Assembly (NCBI GenBank): GCA_028824715.1
Contig: JAPPCV010000087.1
Location: 1-64,000 of the forward strand
Direction: 5' to 3'
Length of the DNA: 64,000 bases
Source of the DNA: Boseongicola sp.
GTDB lineage: Bacteria > Pseudomonadota > Alphaproteobacteria > Rhodobacterales > Rhodobacteraceae
Shown here: positions 1-8,769 of the stretch, in pieces
Layout: every line of letters begins with the position of its first letter
Position numbering within the stretch: the stretch's first letter is position 1
The notes under the pieces: model-generated
What the model was told of the DNA's origin: nothing
The model's input: the letters and a program-made list of their open reading frames with translations, nothing else
Databases searched by the model: none
Program-made: the position numbers and the translations under genes

Positions 1-121
1 GAGCCCGGGACTGAGGAAGCATCCCGGGGTTGGTCTTCAACGCATGGTTCAGGGTGGATTGGATGACAGTCTCCTTTCCTGTGCTGGTCAGCGCGGGCTC
101 CCGAAACTTTCGTTCCTCAAG

Positions 122-141
122 CCCCTCCCTTCAGGGAGGGG
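122..141. repeat. Perfect 8-bp hairpin CCCCTCCC-TTCA-GGGAGGGG, resembling an IS200/IS605-type element end
   Basis: Palindrome read directly: 122-129 pairs with 134-141, 4-nt loop; context cctcaagCCCCTCCCttcaGGGAGGGGtcgctgac. Confidence 0.45.
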
Positions 142-386
142 TCGCTGACTGCCGTCCCTTTGTTGTGCGGAACGACGGTAGAAGACCCCGACGCGGACGA
201 CAACGCCAAATGGAAGGACGCCTTCAGGGCGTCCCCCGAAACCGTCCGAACCATGGGAATCGATCCACGTTGAACGTGCCGGCTGCCGGGTGTTCGCGGT
301 GCGTTGCCACGGTCAGACGTGCCACCGGCGGACTCGCCTGACCCCAAGGGTTGATTTGATCCGATTCCAAGGGCAGGGTTCCGATC

Positions 387-734
387 ATGACGGTCCAGTA
401 CCCGGCTCCCTTCCCAAGATCCCGGCATGCGCCCGAACGCGTGGCATTCGATCGCCGCGAACTTATGGCAATCCTGAACGTCTACGGCCGCATGGTCGTC
501 GCCGGAGAATGGCGCGACTACAGCATGTCCTTCCTGCAGGACACCGCGATCTTCTCGATTTTTCGCCGGACTACCGAGTATCCTGTCTACCGGATCGAAA
601 AGCGGCCCAGGCTCCGGGAACGGCAGGGCATGTATTCCGTAGTCGGCATGGACGGCCACGTCCTGAAGCGCAGCCAGGACCTGAAGACCGTCCTGCGCGT
701 CCTTGAGCGGAAGCTCATCCGCGTTGTCGAGTAA
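387..734 (+). CDS. DUF2794-like conserved alphaproteobacterial protein
   Basis: 115-aa ORF; VAFDRRELMAILNVYGRMVVAGEWRDYSMSFLQDTAIFSIFRRTTEYPVYRIEKRP resembles the DUF2794 family. Confidence 0.75.
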   Translation: MTVQYPAPFPRSRHAPERVAFDRRELMAILNVYGRMVVAGEWRDYSMSFLQDTAIFSIFRRTTEYPVYRIEKRPRLRERQGMYSVVGMDGHVLKRSQDLKTVLRVLERKLIRVVE

Positions 735-1605
735 CCTGCTTCTCTCTTGGGCCAAGCCTCATGCGTTTCAAGCGCGTCGGCCGCAGCCGCGACGTCGCCG
801 GCCCGGTGTCGGTTGACGCCATCCGTGCCAAGGCGGTCGCGACCCGCTCTTCGACGACCGACATGTGGTGGGCGTTCGCGTGGATGAGCGTGTCATTGCC
901 GCTGGCGATAGCGACATGACCATTCCAGAACACGAGGTCACCGGCGTTCAGGGTGTCAGATTCCGAAAGGCGCTCTCCCGGCATCGCCTCCTGAAGATCG
1001 CTGTCCGGAGGGCATTCAAGACCCGCCGCGTGAAACGCCGCCTGCACCAGTCCGGAGCAATCGATTCCGTAGCCGGAATTCCCCGCCCAGACATAGGGTG
1101 TCCCCAGCATGACTCGCGCCCAGCCTACGACGTTCCCGTCCCTCGACCCAACTTCGGTGAGGTGCGCTGCAGGGACGTGCAGGCGATCCCTTGAGACGAT
1201 TCGGCACCATGCGCCGAGTCGCTCGGTCACTCGAACCTCGGAGTTCAGGTGCAAGTCCCGCACGAGCGAGGCCTTGGCATTCGGATCCGCCCGCGCGTAC
1301 GTGGAGCGAACCATGACCCTGTGCGTCGGACGGAAGGCCCTGGCCAGGCATGTCGCCCCGACATAGCCGACATATCCGTCCTTGGACGAGTATCCGAAAC
1401 TCCAGCTTCCTTGTCTCTCGAGTTCGACAAACCTGTCGCCGAAAATCAACTGGCGAACCGCCTGGCCCCAGGGCGACTCAAGCAGCCAGGCAGATTCAGC
1501 GACGCTGTACGCCTTTCCATCAGTGAAGAGATCCGCCTCGACAAGTCCCTGCAGTTCGCTCCTCGCCACACGCCCGTTTGCCGCCAGGAATCTCCTGTCA
1601 CTCAT
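715..1605 (-). CDS. NlpC/P60 family cell-wall hydrolase with SH3-like N-terminal region
   Basis: GTPYVWAGNSGYGIDCSGLVQAAFHAAGL catalytic Cys motif, then GDLVFWNGHVAI. Confidence 0.9.
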   Translation of the reverse strand: MSDRRFLAANGRVARSELQGLVEADLFTDGKAYSVAESAWLLESPWGQAVRQLIFGDRFVELERQGSWSFGYSSKDGYVGYVGATCLARAFRPTHRVMVRSTYARADPNAKASLVRDLHLNSEVRVTERLGAWCRIVSRDRLHVPAAHLTEVGSRDGNVVGWARVMLGTPYVWAGNSGYGIDCSGLVQAAFHAAGLECPPDSDLQEAMPGERLSESDTLNAGDLVFWNGHVAIASGNDTLIHANAHHMSVVEERVATALARMASTDTGPATSRLRPTRLKRMRLGPREKQVTRQRG

Positions 1606-3026
1606 CCAAGCATCTCCGGCAGCGCCCTGTAGAGTGCACGGATGCCCTGCCCGGACCCGCCCCTGGGACGGCCCGGTGCGGAGTCCCGAGTCCAGCCAAA
1701 TATGTCAAAATGCATGTAACGCGACGCAGCCGTGACGAAACGTCGGAGGAACAGTGCGGCCGTGATCGATCCCGCAAAGCCGCCTTTCGGCGCATTGTCC
1801 AGATCCGCGATTCCCGGCTCGATCATCTTCTCGTACGGGTCCCAGAACGGAAGTCTCCAAACCGGATCCCGCACCGCCTCTGCCGCCGCCTCCAGCGCAG
1901 CGGCATCGCCGTCATCCGTCGCGTAGAACGGCGCGAGGTCTGGCCCGACCGCGACCCTGGCCGCTCCCGTCAAGGTGGCCATCGACACGATCAGGTCTGG
2001 TCGGTCCTCGTCGGCCAGAGCCAACGCGTCGGCAAGCACGAGCCGGCCCTCGGCATCGGTGTTGTTGATCTCGACCGTGAGGCCTTTTCGCGAGTCGAGG
2101 ATGTCGCCCGGACGGAACGCCTCGCCGGAAATGGAATTCTCGACCGCCGGAATCAGGACGCGAAGCCGACAATTCATGCCGCTGTCCATCAACATGTGGG
2201 CAAGACCCAGCACGTTGGCAGCTCCGCCCATGTCCTTCTTCATCAATTGCATGGACGCGCCGGGCTTGATGTTCAACCCGCCGGTATCGAAGCACACGCC
2301 CTTGCCAATCAGTGCAAGGGACGGACCGCTGTCGCCCCATGACATGTCAATGAGCCTCGGCTCCCTGGAACTGGCCCGTCCCACGGCATGGATCATCGGG
2401 AGGTTGCGCTTCGACAGCGCGGCCCCCGCGGTGACTTCAACAGCCATGCCATGGGTGCCTGCAAGATCGCGGGCCGCCATCTCGAGTTCGTCCGGACCCA
2501 TATGGGAGGCGGGCGTGTTTATCAGGTCGCGGGCCAACGCCTCGCCGGACGCGATCCGCTCCAGCATCGCCGCATCAACGCCTTCAGGCGCCAGCAGCAT
2601 GGCCAACGGTTTCGAATCGGAGACGAACCTGTCAAACCGGTAGCCTGCGAGCAGCCAGCCGAGCGCGGCCTCGGCAAGCTCGTCGCCCTCCAGGTCGCAC
2701 TCGAGCCGCCAGACACCTTCGGGAAGATGTCCACGCAGCGCTCCAGCCAGGAACCGGCCCCGCGCGCGGTCCTTCCCGCTGCCCAGCCCGCCGACGGCAC
2801 CGCTCAACCCGCCCTTGCCAGGCAAGGGAAGGGCTTCGCCGACACCGGCCTTGAAGCCCGCAGCGCCGACCCAGTCGCGCGTCGCATCGTCCCGCGCCGC
2901 GAGCCAGTCCGCGAGTCCCTCCTTTTTCACCAGAAACAGCGGCCTTGCCGCAGAAGCGTCTGTCGAAAATGCAAGCGCTGGCAACGTGATTCCCCCCAAG
3001 GCAGGTTTCGGCACGACCAATGCCAA
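1602..3026 (-). CDS. Leucyl aminopeptidase family (M17) protein
   Basis: GKGVCFDTGGLNIKPGASMQLMKKDMGGAA and NTDAEGRLVLADALALA signatures; overlaps next gene by 4 nt. Confidence 0.93.
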   Translation of the reverse strand: MALVVPKPALGGITLPALAFSTDASAARPLFLVKKEGLADWLAARDDATRDWVGAAGFKAGVGEALPLPGKGGLSGAVGGLGSGKDRARGRFLAGALRGHLPEGVWRLECDLEGDELAEAALGWLLAGYRFDRFVSDSKPLAMLLAPEGVDAAMLERIASGEALARDLINTPASHMGPDELEMAARDLAGTHGMAVEVTAGAALSKRNLPMIHAVGRASSREPRLIDMSWGDSGPSLALIGKGVCFDTGGLNIKPGASMQLMKKDMGGAANVLGLAHMLMDSGMNCRLRVLIPAVENSISGEAFRPGDILDSRKGLTVEINNTDAEGRLVLADALALADEDRPDLIVSMATLTGAARVAVGPDLAPFYATDDGDAAALEAAAEAVRDPVWRLPFWDPYEKMIEPGIADLDNAPKGGFAGSITAALFLRRFVTAASRYMHFDIFGWTRDSAPGRPRGGSGQGIRALYRALPEMLG

Positions 3027-3295
3027 TTGTCAACGAACGTCAATCCAAAGGCGCAACCTGCCCATGGTTGCGCTGTTCGGATCAATAACGGTTCAGCCCC
3101 GCCTCAGGCCGTTCTCGTCGACATGAATCCACATTGTCATCCACGCAGCGCCTGACGCTGTCCGCGACCGCGAATCATGCTGTCTCCATTGCGGCAACCC
3201 GATCCAACCCGTCGTCAGGCCTTGCAAATCCACATGCCGAAGCTCTTGAATTCACCCCGCAGCACAGCTCCGGCCAATCGGTGCACCGAAGGAGT

Positions 3296-3437
3296 CTAAG
3301 GCGCGTGGTGCACCTCCTGCAGACCACAGACAGGCGTCGCCAAACCTTCCATCCGAGCCTTGAGCTGAAGCGACAGGAACTGCGAATAGTGGCGGGACTG
3401 GTGCAGGTTGCCGCCGGGGAACCAAAGCGCCTCCTGC
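3296..3437 (-). pseudogene. C-terminal remnant of a flavin-containing monooxygenase-like protein
   Basis: Reverse-strand translation QEALWFPGGNLHQSRHYSQFLSLQLKARMEGLATPVCGLQEVHHAP*; no upstream coding sequence for the rest of the protein. Confidence 0.5.
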
Positions 3438-3465
3438 TGCGACGAAAGAACGAGCAACGGCGGCG

Positions 3466-3930
3466 TTGAGCGCGATGGGACTGTCGGTTTCGGATGCGAT
3501 CCGGATCCTGATGCTGCGCATCGCGGATGAGCAGCGCCTTCCGTTTGACGTGAAGGTTCCGAATTCGGCCACAGTCGAGGCAATGGAGGAACTGGAGGCC
3601 GGCAAGGGCCAACGGTTCGAGACGCCTGAAGACCTGCGGGCGGACCTGGGGATGAGCGTGCTGGCGCTTGTTCGGTCGACACGGTTCCGCAAGGACGTGA
3701 AGCGCATGCAGAAGCGAGGCAAGGACATGGAAAGGCTGGCCACGGCAGTGACGATGCTGGCGCGCCAGGACGCCTTGCCCGCGGAATACCGGGATCACGC
3801 GCTGCGTGGGGACTGGGCGGGCTTCCGCGACCTGCACATCGAGCCGGTCTGGCTGCTGCTCTACCGGGTCGCAGGCGACGAGGTGCAGCTGGCGCGAACA
3901 GGCAATCACTCGGACCTGTTCCAGAAGTGA
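3466..3930 (+). CDS. N-truncated RelB/DinJ-type antitoxin fused in frame to a YafQ-type mRNA interferase toxin
   Basis: MGLSVSDAIRILMLRIADEQRLPFDVKVPN...DLRADLG (DinJ-like) directly followed by MSVLALVRSTRFRKDVKRMQKRGKD...DHALRGDWAGFRDLHIEPVWLLLYRV...LARTGNHSDLF (YafQ-like). Confidence 0.72.
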   Translation: MSAMGLSVSDAIRILMLRIADEQRLPFDVKVPNSATVEAMEELEAGKGQRFETPEDLRADLGMSVLALVRSTRFRKDVKRMQKRGKDMERLATAVTMLARQDALPAEYRDHALRGDWAGFRDLHIEPVWLLLYRVAGDEVQLARTGNHSDLFQK

Positions 3931-4080
3931 CGGGCACCTTGGGGATGACGTTTCCCGAGGTGCCAAGCCGGGGTGAACAATGGGCCTTTCCGCGATCATG
4001 ACTTACGGACGGCCGGACGCGACCGCGCTCGGCATCGTCGTGCGGTTCCTTGATCGAGAACGGGACGCTGCGCGTCGCAA

Positions 4081-4518
4081 TCAGCCAGAAAGAGGTTCCG
4101 TTCGGTCGACACGGTTCGCGGCGCCGCGCTGCAGATAGGCAGCATGGAACCGCGCCGCGACTTGGGCAATGAACGCTCTCGAGAACGTGCCGATTCTGCC
4201 GTCGGGATCGAAGTGGTACGACTGTTCCAGGATGTCGCGGTTGTGCTCGTCCAGAACGATCCAGAGCTGTCGCTCATCGGCGAGACCCACGCGGCGAGCT
4301 TCGGTGATCGGTATCTCAAGGGTGTCCCGGTCCTCGTCGGGCGGCAGGCTGGTGATGGGCAGCAGGTAGAGCATAGTCTTGGTGCTGCGGATCGGGACAA
4401 CGGCGGCGAGCGTGACCGGTCGTGGCTTGCGACCCTCGGTCTCTCCGCGCTCTGCCTGCCACGACCAGAGGTAAGGGTAGCGCCAGACGTCGCCTGAGCC
4501 GGGATCAGTCATCGGCAT
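4081..4518 (-). CDS. PemK/MazF-like putative toxin
   Basis: DPGSGDVWRYPYLWSWQAERGETEGRKPRPVTLAAVV...LPITSLPP...; overlaps the Phd-like gene upstream. Confidence 0.65.
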   Translation of the reverse strand: MPMTDPGSGDVWRYPYLWSWQAERGETEGRKPRPVTLAAVVPIRSTKTMLYLLPITSLPPDEDRDTLEIPITEARRVGLADERQLWIVLDEHNRDILEQSYHFDPDGRIGTFSRAFIAQVAARFHAAYLQRGAANRVDRTEPLSG

Positions 4519-4750
4519 CCATGAGACGGGTCAGCTCGGCGACCAGGAGCTTGCCCTCTTCGGGGGGAATGTCGGCGGTGCGCCGGGCGATCCGGGGGTC
4601 ACCCGATGTCTTGAGCGTTTCGTAGCTCTCGGTCGTGAGCAAGACGAAGCGCCGCTTTCCGTGCCTGGCGATGGCAACCGGCTCCTGGGCCGCGGCGGCC
4701 AGGACGTCTCCGGTCTTGTTGCCGAGGTCCGTGGACGTGAATTGAAGCAT
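4505..4750 (-). CDS. Phd/YefM-family antitoxin
   Basis: MLQFTSTDLGNKTGDVLAAAAQEPVAIARHGKRRFVLLTTESYETLK fits prevent-host-death antitoxins. Confidence 0.75.
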   Translation of the reverse strand: MLQFTSTDLGNKTGDVLAAAAQEPVAIARHGKRRFVLLTTESYETLKTSGDPRIARRTADIPPEEGKLLVAELTRLMDADD

Positions 4751-4761
4751 GTTTCGTTCCT

Positions 4762-5556
4762 TTGTCGAACACATGGAAATTAGCGAAAACCCAGAAAAGG
4801 GTCAAGGACCTGTTCGCGCACACGGCCGGGCTTGACGTCGTCGCGGAGAAGAGGATCGACATCGAGGCCTGCGGCGGCCCCCGGAAGCGCAAAGGACGCA
4901 AGGGCGTGCGGCTCGAGCTGCGGGCCGGGTCCGTCGACCTGGTCCCGCCGGCCGAGCTGCGGAAGGGCACGGCGCCCCTGCGCATGCTCGCCGTGCGCGT
5001 GCTGGAACCCGACCCGCCGGACGGCAAGGAGCCGCTCGACTGGCTGCTGCTGACCACCGAGGGCGGGCCCGACGCGGAGAACGCGCTCCGCGTCGCCGGA
5101 TGGCACGAGAGCAGGTGGCTGATCGAGGAATGGTTCGCCGCCGTCAAGACCGGGACGCGGATCAAGGACCGCAGGCTCAACGCCGCCGACGACCTGCGAA
5201 GGTGCCTCGCCTTCGACGCCATCACCGCCTGCACCGTCATGTCCGTCGAGCGCCTCGCGCGGAGCGCGCCGGACACGCCGGCGCGGACGGTCGTCCACCT
5301 CGACGAGATCCATGTCCTCGCCGTGCACATGGCGAAGCCGAACCACCGCAGGCAGCGCGGCCCGCCAGACCCGGACCAGACGGTCGCGGCGTTCGCGGTC
5401 AACACCGCGCGCCTCGCCGGCTTCATCCCCTCGAAAAGGCAGCCATGGCCCGGGACGCGCAAGCTATGGGAAGGATACCTGATACTGTCGCTCTTCGTCG
5501 AACATCACAGGGCAATGCGCGAATGCGCAAACACCGAGTCAACGGCGTTGCATTGA
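4762..5556 (+). pseudogene. IS4-like transposase, 5'-truncated (C-terminal part only)
   Basis: EPLDWLLLTTEGG...ALRVAGWHESRWLIEEWFAAVKTGTRIKDRRLNAADDLRRCLAFDAITA (region of the DDE glutamate); N-terminal catalytic region absent. Confidence 0.75.
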
Positions 5557-5736
5557 AAGATCCGGGCCCTTGAACACGCAGCCGTCGTCGCCTCGCTCGA
5601 GAATCTCATGACCCGTCCGTTTGTCGAGGAGGCGGTTTCTGCGCGTGCGCTGTCGCTTTGCGGCCTTGGGGTGGACATCCGGGGCGGCGACCTCTTGCCA
5701 TGCATGCCGGAGACCGGCGAATTCGAGCCGGCCTGA
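5557..5736 (+). pseudogene. C-terminal remnant of a beta-carbonic anhydrase
   Basis: KIRALEHAAVVASLENLMTRPFVEEAVSARALSLCGLGVDIRGGDLLPCMPETGEFEPA* read in frame immediately after the transposase stop codon. Confidence 0.65.
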
Positions 5737-5874
5737 TCGTCAGGCTTGCACCCCGGGCCGGGCTCGGACGATGGCGTCAGGATGCGGCGTCGTGGCCCTC
5801 GAGGGACGACCTTCCTCTCCGTCGCTGCGCAGCCGCAAGACGATCGGCATTGGCGCAGCTCGCCGGGCGGCCGT

Positions 5875-6915
5875 TCACGCGACCGCCTCGTCGGCCTTTC
5901 TCAGCACCCGGTTTCCGAGAAGTTCGGCAATCTGGACCGCGTTCAGCGCCGCGCCCTTCCTCAAGTTGTCCGAAACGCACCAGAAGTTCAGGCCGTTCTC
6001 CACAGTCGAGTCCTGGCGGATCCTGCTGACGAACGTGGCAAAGTCTCCCACGCACTCGACCGGCGTCGCGTAGCCCCCGTCCTCGCGCTTGTCGACGACA
6101 ATGACGCCGGGGCTTTCGCGCAGGATTGCACGCGCCTCGTCTTCGCCCAGGAACTCCTCGGTCTCCACGTTGATCGCCTCGGAATGGCCCACGAAGACCG
6201 GAACCCGCACGCAGGTCGCCGTCAGCTTGATCAATGGATCAATGATCTTCTTTGTCTCGGCGACCATCTTCCATTCTTCCTTGGTCGAACCGTCCTCCAT
6301 GAAGACATCGATATGCGGAATCACGTTGAACGCGATCTGCTTCTGAAACTTCCTTGCCTCGACTTCCTCCACCGGATTGTAGATTGCCTTGGTCTGGTCC
6401 CACAGCTCATCCATGCCTTCCTTTCCGGCCCCCGACACGGACTGGTAGGTCGAAACAACGACCCGCTTGATCCTTGCCCGGTCATGCAATGGCTTCAGCG
6501 CAATCACCATTTGTGCCGTTGAGCAGTTGGGATTGGCGATGATGTGCCGGTTCCTGCAATCCACGATCGCGTCCGGATTCACTTCCGGAACGATCAGGGG
6601 AATGTCCGGTTCGTAGCGATACAGGGACGAGTTGTCGATCACGATGCAACCCGTCTTGGCTGCCCTGGGAGCATAGGCCTTTGTCGGGCCTGACCCGATC
6701 GCAAAAAGCGCCATGTCGAATCCGCCGAAGTCGAAGCCATCCAGATCCCTTGTCTTGAGGGTCTGGTCGCCGTAGCTCACTTCCGTGCCCAGCGACCTGC
6801 GGCTCGCAAGAGCCACGACCTCATCTGCGGGGAACTGGCGCTCCGCCAGGATGTTGAGCATTTCACGGCCCACGTTGCCCGTGGCGCCGACGACTGCGAC
6901 GCGATAACCCACCAT
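5875..6915 (-). CDS. asd: Aspartate-semialdehyde dehydrogenase
   Basis: MVGYRVAVVGATGNVGREMLNILAERQFP; IANPNCSTAQMV active site. Confidence 0.95.
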   Translation of the reverse strand: MVGYRVAVVGATGNVGREMLNILAERQFPADEVVALASRRSLGTEVSYGDQTLKTRDLDGFDFGGFDMALFAIGSGPTKAYAPRAAKTGCIVIDNSSLYRYEPDIPLIVPEVNPDAIVDCRNRHIIANPNCSTAQMVIALKPLHDRARIKRVVVSTYQSVSGAGKEGMDELWDQTKAIYNPVEEVEARKFQKQIAFNVIPHIDVFMEDGSTKEEWKMVAETKKIIDPLIKLTATCVRVPVFVGHSEAINVETEEFLGEDEARAILRESPGVIVVDKREDGGYATPVECVGDFATFVSRIRQDSTVENGLNFWCVSDNLRKGAALNAVQIAELLGNRVLRKADEAVA

Positions 6916-7130
6916 GGCCTCCTGCTTGGCTGGGACGTTGTCCAATATCGCCTGTTCGTGCCAGAGAAAAGGGGCAAATCGTCCCGCACCCGTACAAGCA
7001 ATGACGCCGTCCAGCGACCTGCCGCCAAACCGGAATGCCGACGGCGTGTTTGCGCCGCTTGCGGTCTGCGGCAGGATGCGGCGCACGCTTCCCCTTGACC
7101 TCTCGTCCCCTTCGAAGCACGTCCTTGCCC

Positions 7131-7610
7131 ATGCACACCAACCTTCCCTACCGGCACTGCGCAGGCGTGGCGCTGGTCAATGCCCAAGGTCTCGTCTTTA
7201 CCGGCGAGCGCGTCGACACGCCCGGCGCATGGCAGATGCCCCAAGGGGGCGTAGACAGTGGCGAGGCGCCTCGGTCAGCGGCGTTTCGCGAGCTTGAGGA
7301 GGAGACGGGCATATCGCCGGCCTTGGTAACCCTTGAACGCGAGCATCCGGACTGGATTCTCTACGATCTCCCTGAACATCTCGTCGGCAAGCTCTGGAGC
7401 GGTCGCTATCGGGGTCAGAAGCAACGATGGTTTCTGATGCGGTTCCATGGCGCTGACGGCGACATCGCCCTGGACCAGGAGCACCGCGAATTCTCACGAT
7501 GGCGCTGGTCCACTCCGGACGAAGTGATCGGAAACATCGTTCCGTTCAAGCGCGCTGCCTACGAGCAGGTCATCGCGGCGTTCCGGCCGCACCTGTCTGC
7601 CGCTCCGTAG
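7131..7610 (+). CDS. rppH: RNA pyrophosphohydrolase (Nudix)
   Basis: YRHCAGVALVN...GAWQMPQGGVDSGEAPRSAAFRELEEETGI Nudix box. Confidence 0.93.
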   Translation: MHTNLPYRHCAGVALVNAQGLVFTGERVDTPGAWQMPQGGVDSGEAPRSAAFRELEEETGISPALVTLEREHPDWILYDLPEHLVGKLWSGRYRGQKQRWFLMRFHGADGDIALDQEHREFSRWRWSTPDEVIGNIVPFKRAAYEQVIAAFRPHLSAAP

Positions 7611-7741
7611 GCGCCTGGCATCCGGCTCGACGCGCGATGCCGCCTGGGTCCCGTTTTCCGTCCAGGTCATGGCGGCCACGTACGCCGTGCCGGCCAGGCA
7701 TCCCGCTTTCCCTCTTCGGCGCTCAGGGATAAACCCGTCGC

Positions 7742-8635
7742 ATGCCGAAAGGAAGAGTCGATACGAAAGCGGTCGGGCTGGATGCGGGGGCCAGTTTCAT
7801 CCGGTGGCTGACCGGCGCCGAGAACCTGCACTACGGCCTCTGGACCGATCTGGAACCCGTCGCAGGAAACGTCGGCAAGGCTCAGGAAGCATATACCGAA
7901 AGGCTCCTTGGCTTCCTGCCCGAAGGTCCGCTCTCGATTCTCGACGTCGGCGGCGGGGCTGGAGAGACGGCCAGAAAGCTCGCTGATCTCGGCCACCGTG
8001 TGGACATCGTCGTGCCATCCCGCCCGCTTGCGGAGCGCTGCCGCGCAAACGCGCCAGGTGCGCGCGTCCATGAAACGACCTTCGAGGCATTCGACAGCGA
8101 CACCGCGTTCGACCTGTGCCTGTTTTCGGAGAGCTTCCAGTACATCCCGCTCCGAGTCGCGCTGAACAAGGCGCTGCAGTTCGCCGCTCCGGGAGGTCAT
8201 GTCCTGATCGCCGACTGTTTCCGGTCCGAGGAATTCACGCCGGGCGGCCAAACACGGACCGTGGGCGGCGGACATCCAGTCGCGGAGTTCCGGGCAGCCA
8301 TCGAGGCTTGCGCCGGAGAGGTGCTTCGCCAGGAGGACATCACCGAAGCGGTCGCGCCCTCGATCGACATCGAGCAGGGGCTGCTTCATGTCCTTGGCGA
8401 TGCGGTCACGCGCGTTGATGCCGAGCTTTCCGCGAAACGGCCCGTCGTGCGCTGGCTTCTGGCGCACGCAGCCAGGCTCGCGTTCGGGCGCCGCCGCCTG
8501 CACCGGCTGGACAGACGGCTTCGCGGCAATGAGCGCAACAGCACGGTCTTCGTCCGGAACAACCGCTACCTCGTTACGCTGATCCAGAAGGGGCGGGAGC
8601 GTGCGGTGCACCCGGAACCGAACGCCGCCGGTTGA
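7742..8635 (+). CDS. Class I SAM-dependent methyltransferase
   Basis: LSILDVGGGAGETARKLADLGHRVDIVVPS motif I. Confidence 0.85.
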   Translation: MPKGRVDTKAVGLDAGASFIRWLTGAENLHYGLWTDLEPVAGNVGKAQEAYTERLLGFLPEGPLSILDVGGGAGETARKLADLGHRVDIVVPSRPLAERCRANAPGARVHETTFEAFDSDTAFDLCLFSESFQYIPLRVALNKALQFAAPGGHVLIADCFRSEEFTPGGQTRTVGGGHPVAEFRAAIEACAGEVLRQEDITEAVAPSIDIEQGLLHVLGDAVTRVDAELSAKRPVVRWLLAHAARLAFGRRRLHRLDRRLRGNERNSTVFVRNNRYLVTLIQKGRERAVHPEPNAAG

Positions 8636-8769
8636 GAACGGTTTTCCGACCATGTCTCGCGGACTTGAAGATGGACCGGAAAAGAAAGTTGGCAAAAGAA
8701 CAAAAAGCGAATATCGTGCTTCGAGTCGCAGGATCCGAACGCAACCCAAGCCGCATCAGGACATTGCCC

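Noticed and set aside
214-234. Second small hairpin GGACGCC-TTCAG-GGCGTCC downstream of the 122-141 hairpin
   Set aside because: Short and isolated; no neighbouring gene context to assign a function.
8698-8712. GAAC-N7-GAAT, near-match to the alphaproteobacterial LexA box, upstream of dnaE2
   Set aside because: One mismatch to a short degenerate motif on the relevant strand; expected by chance at this scale without expression evidence.
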